Positions 29,401 to 39,446 of a DNA stretch of 60,000 nucleotides are shown piece by piece. Position 1 is the stretch's first letter. Each line of letters opens with the position of its first letter. Position numbers and translations under genes: made by a program. The notes under the pieces are model-generated. The model was not told the origin of the DNA. It did no database searches and was given only the letters and a program-made list of their open reading frames with translations. The stretch comes from Symsagittifera roscoffensis (taxonomy: Eukaryota > Xenacoelomorpha > Acoela > Convolutidae), in the NCBI RefSeq assembly GCF_963678635.1, contig NC_087066.1, forward strand, positions 24,729,012 through 24,789,011. The letters run 5' to 3'.

Positions 29401-30994
29401 ATCGGTGCAATGAGCAACGAGCAAGTCGACATGTTGGGAAAATTGGGAATCAAAGACCTTGCATCCTAAAGAAGGTTATGTTTTGCACTACCTTACCCTA
29501 AAATTGTACCATGAGCTGGGAATGAAAATAACTCACCTCGGAAAAGTTCTTCAGTTCCGCCAAAGTCACTGGATGGCACCCTTTGTCGACCTCAACACCC
29601 GCCTACGAAAAGCCGCGGTAAATAAATTCCAGGAGAACTTCTACAAGCTAATTGTTAATTCAGCTTTCGGTAAGACAATGGAGTCTAAGTTAGGAAGAAA
29701 GAAGCTGGAGATTGTAAGGAATGAGAGAGAACTTTTACAAAAAACAGCTCTGAGCACAATGAAAAGCTTTCAAATCATTGACGATCAATTAGCAACAATT
29801 AGCTTTTCAGTAACAAAAATATTGTGGGATAAACCTATGATAGTTGGTGCGACCATCCTAGACCTCGCCAAGCGTTTCATGTTTCAGTTTCATTATCAAA
29901 AAATAAAACCAAATCTAAACTTGGAACTCCTTTACTCCGACACGGATAGTTTTATTTACGCTATAAAAACTGATGACGTTTACCGAGACTTGGAAAAAAT
30001 TAAAGCTGATTTCGACTTTTCAAATTACGATAAGGACCATTTCTTGTTCGAGGATACCAACAAGAAAGTTGTGCTGAAGTTCAAAGACGAGACTGGTGGG
30101 AAGCCGATCATAGAATTCATCGCCCTAAAACCGAAACTATATTCGGTCGTCCTTAATGGTAAATAAAATTTAAGCCACCCTTCCACCCCCCATTCCTACC
30201 TTTTACAGAACAAAAATACCACCACCAACCTACCTACACCCCTTAATTTGTTGCATTAAACTATGGGCATTTAGCTGATTATACAATGTTGCCTAAACGT
30301 TGATTTATCTGACAACATATTCCCTCTTTTTTCCACTTTTTTAATCATAATTTGGAGTCTTCTGCTCTTTTTTGGTAAAATGAATCAAACTTTGTTTGGT
30401 ATAAATTGAGTGGCTGAAGTGAAATGAAGCTATCCCCTACGTTGTAGAAAAGAATAATAATTTTGCTTCTGTTTAGAAGGCACTCAAAAATTGAGTGCCA
30501 AAGGAATTAAACGGAGTGCACAGAGAGAACTGGTCCACCAAACCTTCAGGGACACATTATTCACTGGAAAAACAATGAGAGTGTACAACCATAATATAGT
30601 TTCGAAAGGTCACACCAATATGACAGTGAAACAAAACAAACTTGCATTATCACCATTCGACTCAAAACGTTTTCTACTTTTCGACGGAATTTCGACAGTG
30701 CCCTTTGGCCATAAAGCCGCTGAAGAAAATGCTTTTCTAGAAGACATTTACATGGACACCGAGTGGGCCAACTCATACAATGAAACTGATAACAGTTCTC
30801 CCGATTTTACACTTCCGGATTGGGGATTTTTACAGCGGCCCTACTCAGAAGCAGAGCTGCAAGAAGAAGAAGAAGCTTCTAGTAGCCGAGTCCGTGAACG
30901 TCCCCCTATAAAAAACCCATTTATTTTATCTGAAGCTTCAGAAGAACGACCATCTAAAAAACAGCGCAAAGAAAACCAAAACAATAAACATTAA
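26455..30994 (+). CDS. polB: Protein-primed family B DNA polymerase, copy 1 (spliced, two frameshifts)
   Basis: Exon 1 (26455-27494) starts with three C2H2 zinc-finger-like motifs (CQQCGKIL.., CDECLESF.., CIYCHTIF..). A 121-bp GT-AG intron (27495-27615, phase 2) follows. Exon 2 (27616-30158) has another C2H2-like motif, exonuclease motif VIYFDLES, an HNH-like Cys/His cluster (CWICEND...DHCHYTNK...HNECN), exonuclease II (AHNLSNYDLHF), motif A (IDANNLYG), motif B (NSAFGKT) and motif C (YSDTDSF). A 318-bp intron (30159-30476, phase 1) leads to exon 3 (30477-30994) with SPFDSKRFLLFDG. The frame slips by -1 at the A5-G-T5 run 28625-28635 and returns near 29434-29448, so as read the gene is broken. 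It replicates the element from its TIRs. Here the motif preceding FIALKPKLYS reads PIIEF, where copy 2 has PIREF. Confidence 0.9.
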
Positions 30995-31357
30995 AGTCTG
31001 AAACATATATTTTCAGATGATTTTTACTGTTCGTCCTTTTTATACTTCGACTTGTATATGTTTTGGTTTTTACCAATTTACAACTAATAAAATACTCGTA
31101 TTGAGCTCAATCACTGTTTTAACATAAATAGCTTCAGGCAAATAAATTAGTAGACGCAAACCAAGTGTTAATTCAAACAAATGTGTGAAATCCTTAGGCT
31201 TGTTTTGAATAACAAACTTTAATAGCATGACAAATCTTTGACGAAAAGAAAGAAAGAAAGCCAGGAAATGATAACCACATGAAACTAGGACGAAAAAAAA
31301 GTTCAGGAATTAGGACGATTAATTTTAATTATCGCGGGAAAAGGGACCGCTTTCAAA
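30995..31357 (+). terminator. polB 3' region with poly(A) signal (copy 1)
   Basis: AATAAA at 31086-31091 lies about 90 bases after the polB stop, a plausible polyadenylation signal. There is no gene between it and the TIR. A short GAAA microsatellite follows near 31245. Confidence 0.45.
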
Positions 31358-31564
31358 GGAATTAGAAGGAATTATTGTATCGCGTCCCGGTTGTTGAGCT
31401 CAGCTTAACAAGATCCTAAGGAGGGGGTCTTTTACTTTAGGGGTGGGAACTTGCGATCATTTACAAAATCCTAGGATAGGGGTCCTCCAAAAAATTAAGG
31501 ACCCCTTTCCTAGGATTTTGCTTTACGTGAGGACCCCCCCCCCCCCCCTTAGGAAGGACCCCCC
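31358..31564. repeat. Truncated right TIR at duplication junction
   Basis: Collinear with 39138-39344. It has the inner GTATCGCGTCCCGG motif, the central palindrome and both C-runs, but stops inside the outer C-run and lacks the CTTAGGATCCGGGACACGATAC end. An internal, inactive-looking terminus thus separates the two polB units. Confidence 0.9.
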
Positions 31565-31677
31565 CCCCTTTCCTGATCTCATTCTCATTAATAAACTTTT
31601 CATACTTTTCATTCTCTCAATTTCATTTCGGTAGTTCAGTCATTTCATTTTAACAAAACTTTAAACCTCTTCAAGTC

Positions 31678-32322
31678 ATGACTAGTCCTTTACAAATAAT
31701 CTCAGTGTCTGATCGAGAAAGAACAATTATCTACCAAACATACACGGGAGAGTCGATTGCAGTCATCCATCAACAGAAAGAGAGAGTCTCTCCGTCTACA
31801 GCAAGTCCGTTCAATGACTTGGCTCCCCGAAAAAACGACGAGAATCAAAACGAGGAGTGGACTACAAAAAGTCATATCATGCTACCGAACTACCTCCTCG
31901 ATCACATCGATCTACTTAGACAGAATCGAAAACGAATGTACGAGAGTTGCACTATTCACGAGAGCTATCCGGCATTAGAAAAGACGGAGATAAACGACAC
32001 AACCTCGCTCGAGCAGTCTCCAAGAAAAATTCTCTTCGCGTATGACTGCGAGTCAATGCCGTTGTATGAAAATCAGGAGGGATGTATTCGTGACTAAGCA
32101 GAGCGCGAAGCGTACTGGGATATTCCGACAGCAATGTCTCCCGAGTCGTTTGTTAGGGGAGCAGTTTCAACTCCAGAACAATCAACTTCCTATTCGGATG
32201 CTCGGGTTTCATCTAGTGCGGAGACAATTGATCTAGTCACCCCAGATCTCCTTCAAGGCACACCTCCAAATGCAGCTTGCTATGCGCCAAAAAAGAGAAA
32301 ACTACAGTTTCGAGGTTTCTAA
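31678..32322 (+). CDS. Polinton hypothetical protein with NLS-like tail, one in-frame TAA (copy 2)
   Basis: Same gene as 23898-24542, with the same TAA (32095-32097) and the same 74-codon continuation to the PKKRK tail. One protein difference was seen: residue 24 is Gly here and Arg in copy 1. Its upstream region is cut: only about 113 bp of the original intergenic region precede it, next to the truncated TIR, so its promoter may be missing. Confidence 0.5.
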
Positions 32323-34234
32323 TAACTTAAACAAAAAACTTTCCTTTGTTTCAAATATTATTCCAAGGTTTTATATTTTCATTTTTGTTTGATTTGACTT
32401 CTAAGCTGTTTTAACATTACTGTGTGTATATTTTTTGTCTCAGTTTTTATTTTGCTTAATAGATCAATTAAAGTTTGCCCCGTAAAGTTTTCAGCAAAAT
32501 CTTAGAGAAAAACTAGAAAAAAAAATCACAAATCGAGAATAATTTTACGCTAAAATTGTTGTTTGAGAAAGAATGAGAGAGAGAGAGAGAGAGATAAATA
32601 CACTTGCTCAGTAGTGAACCCCATTTGGAATATCCTTTTCGGGATATTGCTTTCTTTTCAAAAGAAAGATAAATATGGAAGGGTCCAACATTTTCTTGTT
32701 GGTAGTCCAACCATATTTATTTGGCTTTTTTATCAAACACTCTCTGTTCTCTCTCTCATCATAGTTTGTGCCCGGTGGGGTTAGCCAGGTCTTACGCAAA
32801 GTAACAGAGAGTGTTTTAAGCCATAAATCTGCATTATATTACAATCATATACATGTTTTGGGTGTAAAACGGACAATTTTTTGGTAAAAATGTGAAAAAA
32901 AAAAAATTATGTTTTTTTTTTCGAAAAATGAACATGACCCTTAACCCTGCTCAGAAATTCATGGCAAATTGATTGAGGGTAGTTTCAATGGATTTGGAGA
33001 GAAAAAAAATTTTTCCCAATTTTTTTTTTCAATATTTTCACAAAAATCAGATTTTCTCAAAAAATCACAACTTTTTAAGGGTCTACTCTCATTGATTGGG
33101 CTATAATTGTTTTTTTTTAATTTCTGCGCTTGTCCTAATTACGTATCAGATAGCTCCTAAAAATTTCAAACCACATTCACTTGAGTTTAAAACGAGAACG
33201 AAAAAATCAAGCTAAAAATGAAGGAAAAAAGAAGTTAAAAAATTATGTTTTTTAAATTTTGAACACGACCAGTAGAACTGTGCTCGAGGTCCCACAAAAC
33301 TTACTGGTTTTTTTGTTGATAGATTTAAAAGACACTTTTTTGAACATTATTTTTCCTTTTTTCACAACATAAAAAGTTTGAGGTTTTCCTTTATTTTGAA
33401 AAAAAAAATTTCACTTGAAATTACAGAACGGGAGGCGTTCCCGAGGAGCGTAGCGACGAGCAACGCCGGGTTAGCTATTGCCCCTTAAACCAAACGGCCA
33501 TGCCTTAATATTGCGAAAGACATGATATGAAATGTTTCACGGGACAGTGAATGACATGAAGGAAACTTTGATTCCGATATCTTTTACACATTCAAATGGT
33601 AATCTATGCTTATCATGCATCGGTATCTATCAAGGTATCAAATTTGCAAAATTTTCATTTTTTAAGTTTACTATTTTATTTCAACTTAATTAGTTAGTTG
33701 AGCGCTTTACTTTCTGAATACTTTTATCTCATGTTTCTACTTTTTATTATACCTATTTACGCAAACCAAGAAGTGGGCTTGAAATCATTAGGAAATTACT
33801 GTTTCACGGTTAAAATTAGTCAGAAAAAGTTTTAGGCTCTATCTGAATCATTCTAAGCTTTAAATTTTGTAATTTAGTGCTGAAATGTTAATTGAAAGTC
33901 TAAACCAGTCCCCTAAAAATTGCCAAAACTTTATCGCTAACCCTTAAAATTAACAGCAAAAGTTTGAGGCTGTAAATGAATCAGTTTTTAGTATACAAAA
34001 CCCCTGCACTTGAGCAAAGTGATGAGACATATAGAGCTTAAAGCTAGAATAAACCCTGTTTTTGGAAAGGAAAGTACTTATTACCGAGACGGCGAAGTAT
34101 AACTCTCGTTAATGGCTTCTACTTGCCCTTACCCGCAAAGTTTTTTGGTGCTAGTCACTTCTCGCTTTTGCTTTTTCATAACCAGTTCTACTTCTTGAAA
34201 TTTTCCTGAATTACTTCAGTAACTTCAACAAACA
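32323..34234 (+). other. Long non-coding region before polB (copy 2)
   Basis: Counterpart of 24543-26454, with the hairpin cluster at 32570-32762 and the inverted-repeat arm at 33429-33543. It differs by scattered substitutions and A/T-run length changes only. Confidence 0.6.
33429..33543. repeat. Internal inverted repeat, arm 2 (copy 2)
   Basis: Third occurrence of the 115-bp GC-rich repeat, in the same orientation as 25649-25763 and opposite to 22081-22194. Confidence 0.85.
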
Positions 34235-37200
34235 ATGCCGAACTCTACTTCTATCGCGACACCTGTTCCTTGCCAGCAGTGCGGAAAAATACTGAGCTCT
34301 AAAAGGAACTTGAGAAGACATGAGCAAAAAGTTCACAAGATCCTTCCTCCCCCTCCTCCTCAAACTGTTTGCGATGAGTGTCTCGAGTCATTCGAGAGTT
34401 TGTCGGAAGCCCGAGAGCACGTCGAGCTGGTACATGACATGACTTCGAATAGTCATTGTATCTATTGCCATACAATATTTCTCACCGCGGAAAGCTATGG
34501 ACAACACTTGCTGAAGAAGCACGCATTGCCAGTTTGGGACGGCATTGAGACGACGTCTTCCGCTGCCCCAACGGAAAGCGCGTTCAGAGGCAAATTGCGT
34601 CGATACGATCTCAAAGTTGGTGAAAAAGAAATGGATTTGCTTCAAGTCATGATGCAAAACAAGGAGGAAATAGATGCTCTTATACTGGAAAGGGTCAAAG
34701 AGGGTCCGAACAAGGTGCAATTCCACGTGGAAGTGGGAATGATCAAAATTCCCACTGTGCAAGACGGGGACAGTGGAAACTTCGAAAGGACCATGCTGTT
34801 TCTGAACACTAAGACATTGACAGTGTACTTCGAGGGAATAGCTGGGGTTCAATTCTTGGAACTGATTGAACATATGGTCAACCAAGTCAATTCATTCTCT
34901 TCTCATGGTAGCGGATGGATTATTGACAGAATTGAAAAATTGCAAATCAGTTTCGCGGCCTTCTCACCAATAAGAGCAGGATCCTACCTCGAGCTACCTG
35001 ATGCACTCAGCGCAGCATCTACTCTGCTCACAAATATCAACATTAAAGATGATGACCGTTGCTTTCTCTACTGCTTTGTTGCCGCATATCACAATGTGAA
35101 TGAGCCGGCCCTCTACCCCACATCTAGACGGTGGCTGGAGAAAAACAAAGTCTCAACCTACAATCTCGGCAAAGAAGGAATTGTGAAAATCAATGGGGAA
35201 TACGAAATGCCAATGGGTCTGATGGATATGGACAGATTTGAAAAGTTGAACAATTGTCAAATCAACGTCTTCCGGTAAGCAAATTCTAATTGCCTTCTAA
35301 AAATTTTAAAATTCCTTCAATAATGTTCTTCACCTATTCAAACACCCTTTTTATTTCATTCCAAACCTAGGTATAAAAATTATTTTTCTGTTCAGGTACA
35401 ACGATGGCGAATTGTTGCCCATAAGAGTATCGAGCAGATTCACTACTAGCCTGATTGTGGACTTGTTGCTGCTGACAGATGGATCAAAATATCACTATGT
35501 GTTGATAAGTGATCTCCAGAAACTGGTCGAGTACGTGCGGCACAAAGTGCACCGATTTCAATCTGAGATTTGTCGCAAATGTTTCCACACATGCGCTTCA
35601 TTCGAAACTCTGAGAAGACATCAAGAACTGTGCTACCAAGACGGAGATGTCGTCATAACAATGCCCAAGCCGGGAAAAGATGACCAGAAGTTCAAAAACT
35701 TAACAGCTCGTTGGTACGTACCCAGAGTAATCCACTTTGATTTGGAGTCACTGCTCTTACCAGTATACCGACCGCAACCTGATCCGCGAAAATCTAGCAC
35801 GCAAACAATTGAAATCCATCAACCGTGCGGCTACGCGTTAGCAGTAATCGAATTTGGGAAAAAAGACCTGTTAAAGTTTGAGCTTAAAAGAGGACCGAAT
35901 GTGATGGAAGAGCTAATTAGCTCCCTTGAATCGTTAGCGAGACAAATTTACGTAGAAAAAAGGAAATATTACACTTTTACTGGTATAACAGACCAGGAAC
36001 GGGAAGATGCTACAATTTGTTGGATATGCGAGAATGACTTTTCCGACAATGATCGAGTGGTACTTGATCATTGCCATTACACCAACAAGTTTCTGGGTTG
36101 GGCACACAATGAGTGTAACGTTAATAGAAAAACAACAAATTACATTCCAGTGGTAGCTCATAATTTGTCAAATTATGATTTACACTTTATAATCAAAGCG
36201 CTGGCAAAAAGCGGTTCGGAAAACACTTTTTCCGTAATACCCGCATCTGAAGAAAAATATATATCCTTGACAATCTCAGTCTACATAAAAACGTACACGG
36301 ACAAAAACGGAAAAATCAAAAAACTCTACGAAAATCTGAGATTCATCGATTCGTATAGGTTCATGCTAGCATCGTTGGCAAAACTTGTCGATAATTTGCC
36401 CAACAAAAAGTTTTTCTGCTGGAGAACTACTTTGAAAAACTCGGCCACTCACGTGAAAAAGTCAGTCTGTTGAAACAGAAAGGGCATTACCCCTACTCAT
36501 ACTTCAACCCATTCGAAAAATTCCGAGAAACTCGCCTTCCCCCACGAGCAATGTGGAAAAATAGTCTAACAGGAGGGGATGTGAGTGTTTCAAGAAGCGA
36601 GTACAATCATGCCCTTAAAGTTTTCACCGAACTGAAGTGTGGCTCACTTGGTGATTACCACGACTTGTACTTGACTACAGATGTGCTATTGCTTGCTTCC
36701 GTTTTCGAAGCGTTTCGTGAAGTTTGCTATCAAACATACGGGCTGGATTGCGCCTGTTACTTCACGGCAAGTAACCTTTCCGGGGACGCCTTTCTAAAAG
36801 TTTGTAAGCCCGAACTGAAACTCTTAACGGACCGTGAACATCTAGACCTTGTGCAGCGAATGATACGAGGAGGCATGTCGTCGGTTTACGCGCGCCGATT
36901 TTACAAAGCAAACAATAAATACCTCGACGATTTTTCGCCCTCAGAACCATCAAGCTACATCCTCAATATTGATGCAAACAATTTGTACGGGGGGATAATG
37001 AAACACTGCCCTTTGCCCTTAAACGATTTTTCAATAGTTGAAAAAAGTCTGGCAGACATACTGCTCACCAGCGAAACCTCAGAGTGGGGTTATATAGTTG
37101 AAGTCAATTTAACTATACCCGAAGAGCTTCACGACTTCTTTGCTGATTACCCCCTTGCCCTCTCTCGTGAAGTAGTGGACATCGGTGCAATGAGCAACGA

Positions 37201-38774
37201 GCAAGTCGACATGTTGGGAAAATTGGGAATCAAAGACCTTGCATCCTAAAGAAGGTTATGTTTTGCACTACCTTACCCTAAAATTGTACCATGAGCTGGG
37301 AATGAAAATAACTCACCTCGGAAAAGTTCTTCAGTTCCGCCAAAGTCACTGGATGGCACCCTTTGTCGACCTCAACACCCGCCTACGAAAAGCCGCGGTA
37401 AATAAATTCCAGGAGAACTTCTACAAGCTAATTGTTAATTCAGCTTTCGGTAAGACAATGGAGTCTAAGTTAGGAAGAAAGAAGCTGGAGATTGTTAGGA
37501 ATGAGAGAGAACTTTTACAAAAAACAGCTCTGAGCACAATGAAAAGCTTTCAAATCATTGACGATCAATTAGCCACAATTAGCTTTTCAGTAACAAAAAT
37601 ATTGTGGGATAAACCTATGATAGTTGGTGCGACCATCCTAGACCTCGCCAAGCGTTTCATGTTTCAGTTTCATTATCAAAAAATGAAACCAAATCTAAAC
37701 TTGGAACTCCTTTACTCCGACACGGATAGTTTTATTTACGCTATAAAAACTGATGACGTTTACCGAGACTTGGAGAAAATTAAAGCTGATTTCGAATTTT
37801 CAAATTACGATAAGGACCATTTCTTGTTCGAGGATACCAACAAGAAAGTTGTGCTGAAGTTCAAAGACGAGACTGGTGGGAAGCCGATCAGAGAATTCAT
37901 CGCCCTAAAACCGAAACTATATTCGGTCGTCCTTAATGGTAAATAAAATTTAAGCCACCCTTCCACCCCCCATTCCTACCTTTTACAGAACAAAAATACC
38001 ACCACCAACCTACCTACACCCCTTAATTTGTTGCATTAAACTATGGGCATTTAGCTGATTATACAATGTTGCCTAAACGTTGATTTATCTGACAACATAT
38101 TCCCTCTTTTTTCCACTTTTTTAATCATAAATTGGAGTCTTCTGCTCTTTTTTGGTAAAATGAATCAAATTTTGTTCGGTATAAATTGAGTGGCTGAAGT
38201 GAAATGAAGCTATCCCCTACGTTGTAGAAAAGAATAATAATTTTGCTTCTGTTTAGAAGGCACTCAAAAATTGAGTGCCAAAGGAATTAAACGGAGTGCA
38301 CAGAGAGAACTGGTCCACCAAACCTTCAGGGACACAATATTCACTGGAAAAACAATGAGAGTGTACAACTATAATATAGTTTCGAAAGGTCACACCAATA
38401 TGACAGTGAAACAAAACAAACTTGCATTATCACCATTCGACTCAAAACGTTTTCTACTTTTCGACGGAATTTCGACAGTGCCCTTTGGCCATAAAGCCGC
38501 TGAAGAAAATGCTTTTCTAGAAGACATTTACATGGACACCGAGTGGGCCAACTCATACAATGAAACTGATAACAGTTCTCCCGATTTTACACTTCCGGAT
38601 TGGGGATTTTTACAGCGGCCCTACTCAGAAGCAGAGCTGCAAGAAGAAGAAGAAGCTTCTAGTAGCCGAGTCCGTGAACGTCCCCCTATAAAAAACCCAT
38701 TTATTTTATCTGAAGCTTCAGAAGAACGACCATCTAAAAAACAGCGCAAAGAAAACCAAAACAATAAACATTAA
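34235..38774 (+). CDS. polB: Protein-primed family B DNA polymerase, copy 2 (spliced, two frameshifts)
   Basis: Exons 34235-35274, 35396-37938 and 38257-38774, introns as in copy 1. All motifs listed for copy 1 are present. Both frameshifts recur at the same places (36405-36415 and 37214-37228). Protein differences seen: Ile for Thr and Gly for Asp late in exon 1, His for Tyr just before the exonuclease FDLES motif, Met for Ile, Glu for Asp and Arg for Ile (PIREF) in the C-terminal part of exon 2, Ile for Leu and Tyr for His in exon 3. The exonuclease-adjacent site looks more usual in copy 1 (Tyr) and the REF site more usual in copy 2, so neither copy is simply the ancestral one. Confidence 0.9.
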
Positions 38775-39137
38775 AGTCTGAAACATATATTTTCAGATGA
38801 TTTTTACTGTTCGTCCTTTTTATACTTCGACTTGTATATGTTTTGGTTTTTACCAATTTACAACTAATAAAATACTCGTATTGAGCTCAATCACTGTTTT
38901 AACATAAATAGCTTCAGGCAAATAAACTAGTAGACGCAAACCAAGTGTTAATTCAAACAAATGTGTGAAATCCTTAGGCTTGTTTTGAATAACAAACTTT
39001 AATAGCATGACAAATCTTTGACGAAAAGAAACAAAGAAAGCCAGGAAATGATATCCACATGAAACTAGGACGAAAAAAAAGTTCAGGAATTAGGACGATT
39101 AATTTTAATTATCGCGGGAAAAGGGACCGCTTTCAAA
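38775..39137 (+). terminator. polB 3' region with poly(A) signal (copy 2)
   Basis: AATAAA at 38866-38871 matches the site after copy 1. No gene lies before the right TIR. Confidence 0.45.
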
Positions 39138-39376
39138 GGAATTAGAAGGAATTATTGTATCGCGTCCCGGTTGTTGAGCTCAGCTTAACAAGATCCTAAG
39201 GAGGGGGTCTTTTACTTTAGGGGTGAGAACTTGCGATCATTTACAAAATCCTAGGATAGGGGTCCTCCAAAAAATTAAGGACCCCTTTCCTAGGATTTTG
39301 CTTTACGTGAGGACCCCCCCCCCCCTTAGGAAGGACCCCCCCCCCCTTAGGATCCGGGACACGATACAATACTACT
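39138..39376. repeat. Polinton right terminal inverted repeat, fold-back
   Basis: Inverted match to 13349-13594, ending GATACAATACTACT. It has the same central palindrome (around 39244-39298), two C-runs and an inner inverted copy of the terminus (GTATCGCGTCCCGG near 39157), so it can also fold back. Confidence 0.85.
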
Positions 39377-39382
39377 CACCAG
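39377..39382. repeat. Polinton target-site duplication, right
   Basis: CACCAG after the terminal CT. Compare AACCAG at 13343-13348. Confidence 0.75.
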
Positions 39383-39446
39383 GACAAGTCAGTGCTCGAC
39401 TGAAACAGAATATTCGAGACAGGGCTATGGACCGAGCGCAAATTCG

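Larger units (their letters stand above)
23785..31564. repeat. Tandem duplication, copy 1 (7,780 bp)
   Basis: Direct repeat of 31565-39344 with a constant offset of 7,780 and very few substitutions. It contains the hypothetical gene, the inverted-repeat arm, polB and the right TIR without its outer roughly 30 bases. The junction joins the TIR C-run to CCCCTTTCCTG. Confidence 0.95.
31565..39344. repeat. Tandem duplication, copy 2 (7,780 bp)
   Basis: Second copy of 23785-31564, followed directly by the true right terminus of the Polinton. Confidence 0.95.
13349..39376. mobile_element. Polinton/Maverick transposon, complete, with internal 7.8-kb duplication
   Basis: The left end is AGTAGTATTGTATCG and the right end is its reverse complement, CGATACAATACTACT, giving the AG...CT termini usual for Polintons. 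The flanks read AACCAG before the left end and CACCAG after the right end, a 6-bp target duplication with one difference. Inside are the hallmark genes: retroviral-type integrase, FtsK/HerA-type packaging ATPase, adenain-like protease, major and minor capsid proteins and protein-primed family B polymerase. Total length is 26,028 bp. Without the 7,780-bp duplication it would be about 18.2 kb, normal for the family. Confidence 0.95.

Noticed and set aside
13349-39376. CRISPR array, bacterial operon or phage interpretation
   Set aside because: No array of direct repeats with spacers; introns, TIRs and gene families are those of a eukaryotic Polinton.
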